Source: Filosporella fistucella (lineage: Eukaryota > Ascomycota > Leotiomycetes > Helotiales). From it: a stretch of DNA of 64,000 nucleotides. The position numbers and the translations under genes are program-made. Under the pieces are notes generated by a model, which worked only from the letters and a program-made list of their open reading frames with translations, made no database searches and was not told the origin of the DNA. Positions 10,487-22,021 of this stretch are shown here, in pieces. Positions within the stretch are counted from its first letter, which is position 1. Each line of letters begins with the position of its first letter. The stretch spans positions 1,798,001-1,862,000 of the forward strand of contig JAQJZZ010000002.1 of NCBI GenBank assembly GCA_030077755.1. Direction: 5' to 3'.

Positions 10487-12433
10487 ATGGATTTGTTTTC
10501 TGTAGAATATGATTCCGCTGAGAGTTGTGCTTCGAATGAGAGTCCGACAAAATCTGTTCGATTTGCAACCTCGTCAAAACGAAACAAGATGAGATCTACG
10601 CCAAACGCGAGAAATTCCACTTCTTTTAGGGCGAGGAGACCCTCGGCGCTCTTCAATACTCCTACTAAATCAGCGGTACAAATATATGATTCGGATGATG
10701 ATAAGCCTCCACTATCAGATGCTGCGAAAGGAAGACGGGATGCTACGAATGCTATAGATAGCTTGCAGCCTATCCCAAATACCACATGGAACCCTGATAT
10801 GCGGAAAGCTATCGAAGAGAATATCAACGCCTTCTGGGAAGCATCTGCTGATAGGTCAAAGGGGCGTGCGAAATCACAAACGGTTTGTAATTCCAAATGC
10901 CTTACTTTATTTTGTGCTGATGTTAAAAAGCCAACGACTCCTACCAAGGCTGGCAAGAAAAGACGCAGATCTTCAAGTTCGTCAGATGAAAGTGATTCTC
11001 ATGTGAAGAGGATCAAGCCCAGTGGTGCTATCAAGATCCAGCCACAACTGGATATAGTAGATTTGAATCCACAACCACTTTGCCTCGAGTATGTAGGGCA
11101 CCCTAACGAGGATAGAAGTGATATTTGGTACACAATTAAGTTCCGGGATCTTTGGAAGAACCTTGAGAAGTTTGTGGAAGACTATTATTGCATACATGAC
11201 CTCGATCAGGGAGCGTTCTTCGATCCGTGGGGTGGTGTGGAAATGATACCTGAGTTTATTACTTGGATTGAGCAGGTTGCTGAACCGGATCCAGTGGGCG
11301 GTGGTTGGGACGCCTTGCTCAAAGATACAAGACAGAGGAAGTGGCTTTTGATGGGTGTTATTATGAAGATCCTTAAGGTCAAGATATTTGACGGGGATCT
11401 TTTTGGTTCAGATGAAGAGCAGAAGAAGTTGTTGTTTAGTATTGAGAGAGTATTCCTTGGATCAGAGGGTGAGTCGTACTTTTCCAACGCAAGAAGAGGA
11501 CTAAGTCGTATTATAGGTTATACTCGCACTGCTCTCCGAGCTACAACAGTACGAAGTATCATGGGAGGGGCCCCAGTAACAAAGCTCTTCTACGAAGAGG
11601 TTGCAATCCTCACAGCACAAATAACTCTCCTAATGGAACCTCTGACAACCTACCTCTACAGCATCATTCCCCCAAATGACAAAGATCTTCCCACAATACA
11701 GTCCCTCTACCAAGAACTCCACAATCTCGTCTCCCAAGCAGGCTACCTGTCCCTCTGCATCCGCCTCTCCCCCACCATCTTCCACTTCGTCGACCTGCAC
11801 CCAGGAACTTTCTACGACGACGACGACCAACACAACCTCAGCTCAGAAATCTACACGGCCTCCAAAGACGCCATCCACACCCTCCACAAAAAGGCCTCTC
11901 GCCGCTGGAAACAGCAATCAGACGCCGTGCAAGACGAGCTAGAAACCCGTTTCCCAACCGAAGCAAGGCGGAATACAAAAGCTGGTCTCGCACTCCAGCA
12001 AAAAGCCAATGATCTCCTAACGCAACAGCCAGAACAACCTAGTTATACCTTCCGCGCACGCTGTAAAATTAGTGTCTGGCCTGTGATCAACAGATACAAG
12101 CCTGGCGGCGACGAAGACGATAAATATCCTGATCGTCCTCTGTGTGAGAAAGACGGGCAGCGGATCTTTCAGATAGCTAAGGCGGCTGTGGTTTGCTATT
12201 ATGGGAATGGGAATACCGGGGCCCCGAGATTGAAACATTACCATCGGGAGCGGAGGGCTGCTGTGGTGAAGGGACAGAAGAAGAATACTGGAGCGTGGAA
12301 GGTGGGTGCTGGGATAGGAGCGATGGCGTTGGGACTTTTAGCTATGGGACAGAATGGGGGGACAGAGGGGGAGGCTATATTTGGGAAGGTGGCGCAGATG
12401 GCATCTAATATTGGGGGGATGGTTCGTGCTTGA
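10487..12433 (+). CDS. Unknown protein, 632-648 aa, with a nuclear-type N-terminus
   Basis: Not recognised. The N-terminal 180 residues are disordered, Ser/Lys-rich, with a basic patch (GKKRRRSSSSS) that could be a nuclear localisation signal. From about residue 200 to 560 the sequence is globular and Trp/Phe-rich, with predicted helices around FRDLWKNLEKFVEDYY and EEVAILTAQITLLMEPL. The C-terminus is Gly/Ala/Met-rich and weakly hydrophobic (WKVGAGIGAMALGLLAMG). A probable in-frame 48-nt intron lies at 10883-10930 (donor GTTTGT, branch TGCTGAT, acceptor AAG); removing it turns SQT-VCNSK into SQT-PTTPTK and gives 632 aa. It is probably a real, fungus-specific gene because the frame is long and codon use is steady. 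Confidence 0.7.
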   Translation: MDLFSVEYDSAESCASNESPTKSVRFATSSKRNKMRSTPNARNSTSFRARRPSALFNTPTKSAVQIYDSDDDKPPLSDAAKGRRDATNAIDSLQPIPNTTWNPDMRKAIEENINAFWEASADRSKGRAKSQTVCNSKCLTLFCADVKKPTTPTKAGKKRRRSSSSSDESDSHVKRIKPSGAIKIQPQLDIVDLNPQPLCLEYVGHPNEDRSDIWYTIKFRDLWKNLEKFVEDYYCIHDLDQGAFFDPWGGVEMIPEFITWIEQVAEPDPVGGGWDALLKDTRQRKWLLMGVIMKILKVKIFDGDLFGSDEEQKKLLFSIERVFLGSEGESYFSNARRGLSRIIGYTRTALRATTVRSIMGGAPVTKLFYEEVAILTAQITLLMEPLTTYLYSIIPPNDKDLPTIQSLYQELHNLVSQAGYLSLCIRLSPTIFHFVDLHPGTFYDDDDQHNLSSEIYTASKDAIHTLHKKASRRWKQQSDAVQDELETRFPTEARRNTKAGLALQQKANDLLTQQPEQPSYTFRARCKISVWPVINRYKPGGDEDDKYPDRPLCEKDGQRIFQIAKAAVVCYYGNGNTGAPRLKHYHRERRAAVVKGQKKNTGAWKVGAGIGAMALGLLAMGQNGGTEGEAIFGKVAQMASNIGGMVRA

Positions 12434-12762
12434 TAAATTGACTGTGTTCCTAAAGCTGGCTTTCCTTTGACCTTTAGTAAAGCGTGAGAAGAGAGGGAAT
12501 TGCAACTCGGAGTTGGAGGGATTTCATATTCATTTCTTTACGTAGGTAGCTTTAAGAATTTCCGTCAAAGCAATTTAAATCGAATCATTTGTTTCCTTTG
12601 CCCGTTTCCCTAGTGTTACCTAGACAGAGAACCTAACGCCAAGCCGTGAGCAAGCAAGGGTATTCATCGTGCCCGCTCTTGTAACACCTACGATAAATCC
12701 GCCCAAGTACCTGAATGAAAGTCCCACAGGTTCGCCGTATTACGCCGGGTTTTGCACTTCAA
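12434..12762. other. Convergent intergenic region
   Basis: Short spacer holding the 3' ends of the 10487 gene and wc-2. Nothing further seen. Confidence 0.5.
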
Positions 12763-14337
12763 TCAGCCGCTACCTGTGCTATTGTTCATAGGTAGCGGGG
12801 TTGGGAGCGAGGGTCCTGATTTCTTCTTCTCTTTCTTGGCCCAGCGGAGACCGCATGCGTTGCAAAGGGTCTTGGGTCCGCTGGGTCCTTTTCGCCATTC
12901 AGGGGAATCCAAAGTCCCTGATAAAGTTAGAGATGGGATGCTCTGTCAATGTGAGCCGACTTACCACAATCTGTACAAACATATTCGTCTGGTAGTTTGA
13001 TCTTCTTCTTTTTATCTCCTCCTCTTGCTTCCTTGTCAATTGGTATTGCAATGCCGGCATCGCCTCTGATTAGAGCAGGACTCTGATCACCAGTACTGAT
13101 CCCCCGACTCCTTTCGCCATCTTGGTAGCGTAGGCCTGTCAGCATTTCGATGGTCTCGATATGTGTCGCACCCTCGTAACGGGCCATCTTATCATTAATA
13201 GAATCTGGTCTGCTTCCGGCATTGATATCTTCAAGATTTTGGAACGTTAATGCTGAGCTCATGGACGATGGCTTTGCTGGTGGAGGCATAGCTAACGCAT
13301 CTGGATTGTTCAAGTTCCTTGACGTGGTCACTGAGCCCATGGTATCTGTCTCTTCAGAAGGATGATCCGATCGGCCCTCCTGTCGCTTTAGCCACTGGCT
13401 TTGTGTTTCTGCTGCCTCTTCTGCTTCTTCCCTCTTCAAATCAGCAATCCGTTTTCTTAGGCGCTCGTTTTCTATTTTGTGTTCCAGGAATGAATCAAGG
13501 AGGGCGGCGTTCTTAGTCGGATAAGGTCGAGCCATCATAAAGAATCCTCTACAAAAGCCTGCAGCGCTTGCCTGTCCAAATTGTGCAGCTTCTGATGTAA
13601 GATGTGGATGACCATGGGATTCGAATATTGTGTACGAATCATCTTTTTTCTTGAACCGATAGAAGAAGCGAAGAGGGTGCCCACTTGCAATCGATTCATT
13701 GAACTCGCGCACGAATATTCCGCTGTCATCCGGGTGTATGAAATCAACAATAAACTTGCCCACTAGCTCCTCCCTCGGAAAGCCCGTCAACTGTTCGGCA
13801 CTTGGAGAAAGATAGACGATTCTCCCGTCCGGTGTAAGAATATGTAGGAAGTCCTTCAATTCTTCAACCACTCGTTGCGACCAATTTCTTCTTTTCGTGA
13901 ATTCAGTAAGCGTGCTTCCGCCACCCAGTGTAGACTGTGCACCAAAGCCAGTTGGTAAAGGTCCTGCGCCTGCTCCACTCATCGGGTTGTCAAGAGAGTT
14001 CTGCGATATCATTGTTTTATCTTCCGATTGTTCTGTTCCACTGCGCTGCATCGAGCTCAGCGGGGTATAGGGTTTCTGGCCATTGCCTCCATCAAGAGTC
14101 ATGGGAATATTGTCAAAATCGTCCAGCATACCATCCTCTAACATGCCAGTCATAGAGGTATCATTCCCGTTGGGTAGCATCTGAGGATATCCTTAGTAGA
14201 GTTGAAGCGCATTAGGATGAATAGCATACCTGCGAGGCTGACAGATCTGGCAGGCCATTCGCCCCCATGTACATGGAAGGATCCATAGATAAATTATTAT
14301 CGGAATTCATGGGTGAGGGGCCCTGTAATATCGGCAT
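12763..14337 (-). CDS. wc-2: White collar-2 homologue: PAS domain plus GATA zinc finger
   Basis: Exons 14337-14230, 14180-12965 and 12917-12763 give about 492 aa. A PAS domain at roughly residues 120-230 includes [20 protein letters not shown] and [13 protein letters not shown], followed by a Glu/Arg coiled stretch. The C-terminal GATA finger is split by the last intron; joined, it has the spacing C-x2-C-x18-C-x2-C with [20 protein letters not shown], diagnostic of the WC-2 class. In Neurospora WC-2 pairs with WC-1 to form the blue-light-responsive transcription complex that also drives the clock gene frq; this role is inferred by homology. The start is uncertain. The frame stays open upstream of 14337 for about 40 codons with protein-like sequence but no ATG, so a further 5' exon is possible. 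Confidence 0.88.
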
Positions 14338-14753
14338 GCTCGATGATAGAGCATTCGTAGATTGTGAAAGCCGTCTGGCGCATGAGGTCTTCAGGAAGTA
14401 ATCATAATACAAATCTGAGGTCTGAGTTGGGTTGGCTTGGGAGCTCCTCCACCTTTAGCTTTAGCTTTGACTTTGGGCTTTGGCTTCGGGTTCGAGCTTT
14501 CTTGATCCGCCCTATTCAATTGGATGGGTTTCAATCTGGCTTAGCGGGGCGCTGCGTCGAGATCACGTGCCATCGTACTCTGTGAACGCGGGTTGCGGCG
14601 CGTCTTCTGCCTTACAGGTACCTTATTTAATCGACCACACACCACCCCGTCCCCTCCTCTTCCCCAAATTTCTCCAACCATCTTCAACCCTGGGCATCAA
14701 CATCCACTCTTCCTCCTTGAATGGTTACGAAGTAGAACCATACCTTCGTCACA
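14338..14753. promoter_or_regulatory. Divergent promoter region of wc-2 and RAD50
   Basis: About 0.4 kb shared by the two divergent genes. It contains a palindromic E-box CACGTG at 14564-14569, CGCG-containing sites near 14586-14602, and a hexamer-phased CTTTGG/AGCTTT-rich tract at about 14455-14505. Part of it may belong to an unrecognised 5' coding segment of wc-2. Confidence 0.45.
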
Positions 14754-17700
14754 ATGTAAGTATTATCCAGACTCCCAAGCTCATCCCTCATCATGGCTAA
14801 CCATTCGTTCTTAGGTGTAAGTTCCTTCTACCATGCCACCTCCAGAACTTCAAAGACGGCTCTCTAACATCATGCGCTCCAGCTTCAATAGACAGATTGA
14901 GCATCTTGGGGTAAGATCTGGACCGGCAGATATGGCGCATACACAAGCTAATAATCCTCTTAGAGTGCGCTCCTTCAGCGAACAATCGACCCAAAAGCAT
15001 CCCTACGGCCAGACCATTGTATTTACTGCGCCTCTTACACTTATTGTCGGAAGTAATGGGTCTGGCAAGACGGTTTGTGGCTCGTCATCTACTCCGAGCA
15101 CACGCTAAAAACAGCAGACCATCATCGAATGTCTCAAGTATGCCACAAGCGGCGAGATGCCGCCGAATAGCAAAGGGGGTGCATTCATCCACGATCCAAA
15201 GGTATGATTTGCATCTCTACCGGTTTAATTAAGCTAATATCAAGCAGCTATCGTCAGAAGCAGAGGTACAGGCCCAGGTCAAATTGAGATATTTCAATGC
15301 TTCGTCGCACCAGTTCACGGTCTCGCGCGCCGTTTCTGTCACCTTGAAGAAGAATGGTACTACTTCTTCGAAGGCAGTTGAAGGAAATCTCGTCATTAAG
15401 GTTCACGGTGAACGAACTTCGATGTCAACAACCGTTGCAGAGCTGAAAAAAGTGGTGCCACAAACTTTGGGCGTTTCTGCAGCTATCCTCAATAATGTCA
15501 TATTCTGCCATCAAGAAGAGTCGTTGTGGCCTATGAGCGAGCCCAGCAAACTCAAGGCAAAATTCGACGAGATATTCGAGGTTTCATCATACGCCAAATT
15601 AATCGAGAATATTAGGAAAGCCCGTCTGTACTACTCTTCAGAACTCGCACTTTTAAAGAACAGCGAACTGCATTTGAAATCTCTGAAGGACAAGGCTGAA
15701 CAAGTCCAAAAGAAATCCATCTCCACAAGCGATGAGATCGAACTACTCCAAGAACGACTCAGATCGATCAACCGGGCTATGGTTCTGGCCGAGGAAGATG
15801 CAAAACAAAAGCGGCAGCTGAAAAATGAAGCCGAAGAGCTTGTCTCAAACCTGAGGATGAAGAAACAAAGAGCATTAGACCTGGAAAAACAGGTGAATAG
15901 CTTACAAATCGGCCTGGAAGAGATGGATGAGTCTGACCAATGGCTCCAATCTACACTCGATAAATTTGAAGATGATATGAAAGATTTCCAGAGGCAGAAC
16001 AATGAACACCAAATTCGATACGCGGAACTAGGGAAGAAAGCCGGCCTTCTCCGCCGTCAAATTTCCGAAAAACAATCTGAGAAGGGTCGTCTTGAAGCTC
16101 AGAAGGAAGACCATCAGACAAAACTTTTGTCCCGCACTCGCCTTGTTAAGGAAGCAGCACGGGCTCACTCGTTGCGCGGTTATGATGGAGATCTTGCCGA
16201 AAATCAAGTTGGTGAATTTGTCGAGAGAGTTCGGAAGTTATCCCAGGAGAAAGATCGGGAATTGGATAGCAATCGAAAATCTGGCAATCATGATTTAGCG
16301 AAGATCCAGTCCACCATTTCCGACCTGGAGTCAAAGCAAGCGGCTTGCAACCAGGAGAAGATTACCGCTAAAAACACAATTGTCGCCAACAAGAGAAAGG
16401 AGCAGAGCAAGCAAGGCGAGTTGAACGGCATTCGGATGGATGAAGGCGAGAAAACCGCTCTTGATACGTCATATAATGATATCCGTAGTCGTCTGGACAG
16501 AAGGAATTCGGAATATGAGGCGGAAGCATGGGATACAAAAATTCAAAATGGCAGAAAACATCTGCAAGAACTTGAATCAGAATCTCAACGACTAGGTAGC
16601 GCCCTTCTTCAGTGCAACAGTCTCGCTGAAGATCGAGCTGCCCTCGAATATGCGAATCAGCAGGCAAAGTCTGCACGCGCTTCCCTTACCACAATGGTTG
16701 CGGCGTATAGAGACCAGCTAGGCAGCATTGTTGGTGGCGATTGGACTCCTGAGAGTCTTGACAGCGACTTTCGAGCGGCGGTTGAACAACGTGCACGCAC
16801 TCTTGCGGAAGCCAAAGCTCAAAAGTTGAATGCGGATCAGGATCTTGCAAAGCTCGTGTTCGAACTTGATTCTGCTCGGGCAGCTCTCAAGAAGAAGACC
16901 AGCGAGATGGAGAAATGTGAAAAGTCTGTTCTTGGATCTATATTCACATCTGAAGGAAACCCCATCACCGATGTTGATCAATACATGATAGAGCTCCAGG
17001 GCTTGGAAGAAGAGCGTGACACCACCCGAAAAGACCTCGATGGCATGATCTACGTCAGAGATTATTACCAGAAATCCATCGATACCATCAATACTCATAA
17101 TTGCTGCAGGCTTTGTGAGAGGGCTTTTGCCGACCGGAACGAGAAAGCTGCCGCCAAAGAAAAGCTGGATAAGCTCTTGACCAAGTATTGTCAGGATACT
17201 TTGGAGCAAGACCTCAAAACTGCCGAGCAGGAACTGAAGAAGGCCAAGAGTGCACATCCACATTACGACATGTACAAGAGCTTACATGACAGAGATATTC
17301 CGTCTCTGCAGAAAGATGTTAGCCGGCTGGAGAAGGAAAAGCTGAGCCTGGATTCTCGCTGCGAACATCAAGATAATATTGTCAACGACGCTGACGTACA
17401 GAAGAGGGATGCGGACTCTTATGCAAGCACCGTGTCTGATATTACCAAATATCGTAATGAGATTTTGAAGCATGAGGAGGAGGCCTCCAGACGCTCCACT
17501 CAACAAAAGATGTCTGGCAATTCAATGTCCATTGACGATATCCGCGACCAAACCGAGAGTTGCAATGAGGCAATGCGCACTCTGAGAAAGGATATCGACA
17601 AGCTAGTAGCAGACCGCGATTCCCAAAAAGCCGTGATCGGTGCTCTCGAAAAGGAAATATCTGCTGTGGACAAGCGACTTAGTTCCGCCAATTTTGACTT

Positions 17701-19025
17701 GCAGAGGAAGAGGGCTTTACTGTCAGAGATGCAAGACATTCGGAACGAGACGATCGAACAGAATAGCATCAGCAAGCGTGCCGATGCTGAACTTGAAAAG
17801 CTCACCCCTGAGATTGCGAAGGCAAGAGCCCAATACGATGACGCACAGCAGCGCCACCAAGCTAAGGCGAAAGAGATCCAGGCGGCAAAAGACAAATTGG
17901 CAGATACTGTGAACAAGTTTAAGATATTGGATGATGCCATTAATGCGTATATCGAAAATGATGGACTGAGCCAGCTCTCTGATTGTGAGAGAGACATCAA
18001 CGTCCTAGAACAAGACCAGAAACGCACCGAGGAAGAGGTGTCTCAGGTTGGGAGTGACAACAACAAGCTCAAGAGCATGATCACTGATAGTGAGCATCGA
18101 AAGAGAACTATTGCTGACAACATCAGATATCGAGTTGCTGTCAGAGACCTGCAGGAGGTTAAAGAGGAAATTTCGGAGTTGAAAGGACGAAATGCCGAGG
18201 CAGAATATGAGCATTATAAACGCGAAACCCTGGCAGCAGATAATCATTACACGTCGTTGCAAGCTGAGCGAGGTCCCATTACCGGGCAAATAGTCAAGCT
18301 TGATGAAGCTCTGAAAGATATGATAGTGGAGTGGGACACCGACTACAAGAATGCTGCGCACGACTATAAGGAATGCCACATCAAGGTCGAGACCACAAAA
18401 GCAGTCATTGATGATATAGGAAAGTGTAGCAAGGCAATCAATGCTGGTATCATGGCATATCACACCAAGAAGATGGAGGATATCAACGCAATTGCGACTG
18501 AATTGTGGCGAAGTACCTATCAGGGTACGGATGTTGACTCTATCATGATCCGGTCCGACCATTCAGCTAGTTCAAGCACATCGACTCAACAAAAATACGA
18601 CTATCGCGTGGTCATGGTGAAACAGGGAGTTGAGATGGATATGCGAGGGCGCTGTAGTGCAGGTCAAAAAATCTTGGCATGTATTATCATTCGTCTGGCT
18701 TTGGCAGAATGTTTTGGATCGAATTGTGGTGTATGTATCTCCGATTCATTTGTCAACGTCCTGCTAAGAATCCCAGGTTATTGCTCTAGACGAGCCTACC
18801 ACAAATCTCGACCAAGACAATATCGGAGCCCTGGCGCATTCCTTGCACTCGATCATCAAGGCTCGAAAGCATCAGCCAAATTTCCAACTCATCATCATCA
18901 CTCATGACGAGGAATTCCTGAAGGAAATGAAGTGCACGGATTTCTGCGATACATATTACCGAGTTTATCGGGACCAGGACCAAAATAGTATCATCAAGCG
19001 ACAAAATTTGACCTTCCTGGACTGA
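14754..19025 (+). CDS. RAD50: RAD50 double-strand-break repair ATPase
   Basis: Model: 14754-14755, 14815-14816, 14883-14910, 14964-15072, 15118-15201, 15248-18730 and 18777-19025; about 1318 aa, the usual Rad50 length. The spliced N-terminus reads [15 protein letters not shown], as expected for Rad50. Walker A (GSNGSGKT) is at residues 40-47 and is completed by [11 protein letters not shown] across intron 4. Long coiled coils flank the zinc hook CRLC at about residues 695-698. The signature motif CSAGQK is followed, after the last intron, by the Walker B/D-loop [12 protein letters not shown] and the His switch region ITHDEEF. Rad50 joins Mre11 and Nbs1/Xrs2 in the MRN complex for break tethering, resection and telomere maintenance. 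The start codon itself is assembled by splicing, see the microexon entry. Confidence 0.93.
14815..14816 (+). other. Predicted 2-nt microexon completing the RAD50 start
   Basis: Intron 1 (14756-14814) has donor AT|GTAAGTATT, a GGCTAACC branch and acceptor TTCTTAG. Only GT remains before the next donor GTAAGTTCC at 14817, whose intron ends CTCCAG at 14882 after a CTAAC branch. Joining AT, GT and CTTCAATAGAC gives ATG TCT TCA ATA GAC. Skipping the second splice leaves a 66-nt in-frame insert encoding 22 residues that do not look conserved. Confidence 0.65.
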
Positions 19026-19704
19026 AGCTTTGATTTTGACACGATGAGTATCATTTAAGGGCTGATGATTTGTGCTTAGCGAGGCGTTTGGCATGGCGTT
19101 TTGATTGCATGTTATGCTGGGCGGAATAGGTCATACAGGGCATAGCTACGGAGTTAGCTTTTCAAAAGTAATTTAGCATGCGGGTAGACTATCGATATTT
19201 GGCTTGTTGCCGTAATTATAAACTCATTCCTTTTCTCCGTAAGAAGTTCCTGTCGCTGGCGACATGTAGCAATATCGCCTGCACAGGTGGCGTTCCATTG
19301 TTGCACGACGCAAGCCCTTTGTGCTATCTGTAGCTGAAGATTCTGACAAGCTGTGTAGACAAACTCGGGGGAACAGATGGGCACAATGTAAGAAAATGGT
19401 TTATTAGTCTAGTCTCTTGGTCGCGCTATAAAATGCCAGAAAATTTGTACATGGGATTCCGATGATCAGATCGGAGGGCAGGAGCTCCTTAGTATCTGAC
19501 TCTAGGCTGTCAACAAAGGAGAACCCAGCCATCTTGAAGCTTCTCGCCTTGCCTACCATCTCATTCCACTTGGCTATCCAGCACCAATTCTGCTGATCCT
19601 TGACACCAAAACTCAGGTGTTACCTTGTTCAACATCACTTCTCACTGAGATCTTTCGTTATTTCAACATTGGAACTGGCTTGAGAGGCTCCAACTTCTTT
19701 CGTG
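19026..19704. other. Intergenic region
   Basis: Spacer between RAD50 and the decayed zinc-finger gene. No credible coding frame or RNA gene recognised. Confidence 0.45.
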
Positions 19705-22021
19705 ATGGCGCCTGGCTCAATCAAGAAAACTTGCAAGTACTGGCTCGATAGAAAATGTCGGTATGGAGAAAGATGCAACTTTACTCATGCGATTTTGCCT
19801 GATTCTGAGATGGCCCATGGTATGAAATGCTCCAACGATGCGGCCTCGAGCTGATTTGTCTATAGAGAGCAATGATACCTCTGGAGGCACAAAATATGAA
19901 GCCATCGAAGTTGCTCGAAACGTCACCATCAGCGACGGAGTCACAGAGCTAGATAAAACTCCAGCATCCCCCAGAGATTGAGCAGACCACTCCTTCACAA
20001 GTCAAGGACAATAATCTTTCTGGAAGCTTGCTCCAGCTTTATCAGCACCGAACACTCCCCAATCTGGTGTCGACAAGGAGGTAGTGATCCCTGCATTGGA
20101 GAATCCTCATGGTATGACCGAATTCAAGGGTATGGGTTAACGCTAATTTCGAAACAGAGACTGATGCTCCCAAGAAGCAGAAGCGTAAGCGTAAGCGCAA
20201 TAAGAAATCACGCAACAAGGGAGACGAGGGAGAGAATGGAATTCAAGAAGCCAAGATGGATGATGATAATAAAGGAGCTTGATTTCTTAAGAGCCCCCAG
20301 CAAACTAACATTAACAAGGAGTTAGGAGGGCCTGCGTTGGTTGTGGTAGCTCCAGAGATTAGACAAGGTGGTTCTGTAGAAGTGGAAAATGCGGCCCCTT
20401 TGGGGGAGTCTCAAGGTACTATTCACAGTGAAGAGTAGAAAGGTCGATCTAATGTGAACACAGGGAACACCTGCCGCCTCTCGAAGAAGCGACGCTATAA
20501 GTTACATCTCCGCCAAGCAAGAAAGATTAATGCTCTAAATCCACAAGCCGACACCGTTGCAGAAGCTAGAGATTCTGTTCCAACACTGGTAGCTCCAGGC
20601 GCTGAGAAATCTGATAATGGACGGGTACAAGACGGTTTGAGTGTGAACGCTCCTGGTGAGGACAAATATATTCATATCATGTCCGAAACTTACATAGAGA
20701 TAGACCGAGATACTAATTTTAAACGGAAACGTGGGCCACGGCACCGTAGTAAGCGAGCTAGGGAGATCCTTAAGGGGGTTGGAGTGCTTGTTACAACTCT
20801 ATCATATCCAAACTCTGAGACGTCAGATGTGGAAGAGGAGGTACGGCCTTTGTCTATTTTGCATTTGGAGAAAGAAAAGTTCCTTAGTTCTTACAACTGG
20901 AAGGATGGGAACAACCCTACAATGTTCATTCCAGGTACGTGATTGACGGGGATTTCTTATCCTATAGTTGTGCCATTATCAATACTAATTTGCACAGGCT
21001 CTCCAGCTAGCTGGATTCAGCCGTCACTTCCTTTTCAACTTAAGCCTTATGTTACCGAGCACTTGGAACCAAAGAACGCTGATGATCGCAAATTACCTTA
21101 CGGTCCTTTCTTCAAATCCCTGATGTCTTCTCACCCAGGCTTCGATATTACCAAGATTTCTCTTGCAACTAACTACAATTGTCTGAACCACATATTTCAA
21201 TTTTGTATTGGTGACTATGTCAACGGGAATTGGCGTACTGATGTTGACGTTATGGGCGACACCATGTTCTTCACGCGGTGGGATGTCAATCATCAAAACT
21301 TCATGAAAGGCTCACGACCTATCGAAAATCTCTACAGTCCGAATTTCAAGCAGGGTTTTACAGAATGGCCACAAGAGCTGGGTGAAACTACGAGCCACCA
21401 TCGAATCAGTCAATATAAGCTTGGTGAGCTGAGTTTTCTGATGTGTCATGAGGTAGCTGCATATGATGGGGAGAGTAAGGGAATCTTTGAAGGTCACGAG
21501 GGAAAACTCGCAAAACCAGCTTCCAGCGAGTCTATTGCAGATGAAATTGCATCACTCCTTGCAGCTGAAGGTCAATTGATGGATGAAGATAACACATTCA
21601 CAGTCATTCAGTGCGGTCAACTTGTCGACGACTCACTTACCATTGAGATGATGAACTGCAAGGGAAATCAGGAAGACAGCCACCACGATTGAAAATGTCC
21701 AAAGCCACCTCCCAAATATGGCTCACACAGACCAAGCGTCTATTTATTGGCTATGAGAAGGATGGGCTCTCCACCCAGGATATTGAGATTCGAGAGATGG
21801 GACCACATTTGGACAGGTGGGAGCAGGATCATCAAGAACAAATCAAAAGCTTGGTCAAGATGATTGCAGGCATCAAGGAAGCAGTAAAGAGTATTGCTGG
21901 AAAGAAGGCTTCTTTGATCTATGATACGAAGAATGCGAAGGAGTTGAAGGTGTATGAGCGGGACGGAAAGGATATTTATCTTCATGCTGGTGTGAGGGAG
22001 AAGTGCTTCAGGAAGGAATAG
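19705..22021 (+). pseudogene. Decayed gene: CCCH zinc finger plus a fungal family often labelled geranylgeranyl pyrophosphate synthetase
   Basis: The first exon (ATG 19705) encodes a CCCH finger with spacing C-x7-C-x5-C-x3-H (KTCKYWLDRKC...CNFTH). Downstream, segments in the same direction include a Lys/Arg-rich block near 20165-20215, WIQPSLPFQLKP after an intron at 20935-20998, DVMGDTMFFTRWD, and a C-terminal helical part up to 22021. That second part resembles a fungal family that databases commonly name geranylgeranyl pyrophosphate synthetase; it carries no prenyltransferase DDxxD motifs, so that name is doubtful. The gene is broken: stops at 19979 and 20012, probably at 20280, and a frameshift near 21665-21690. 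Several introns (19820-19865, 20112-20157, 20416-20463) still look normal, all after the first base of a codon. An assembly error or unusual splicing could mimic some lesions. Confidence 0.55.

Noticed and set aside
14817..14882. RAD50 start with this 66-nt segment kept as coding
   Set aside because: It is in frame, but it inserts 22 non-conserved residues directly before the invariant N-terminus and has full intron signals; kept only as an alternative.
20999..22021. Calling this part a real geranylgeranyl pyrophosphate synthetase
   Set aside because: That label is attached to the family in databases, but no DDxxD-type prenyltransferase motif is visible.
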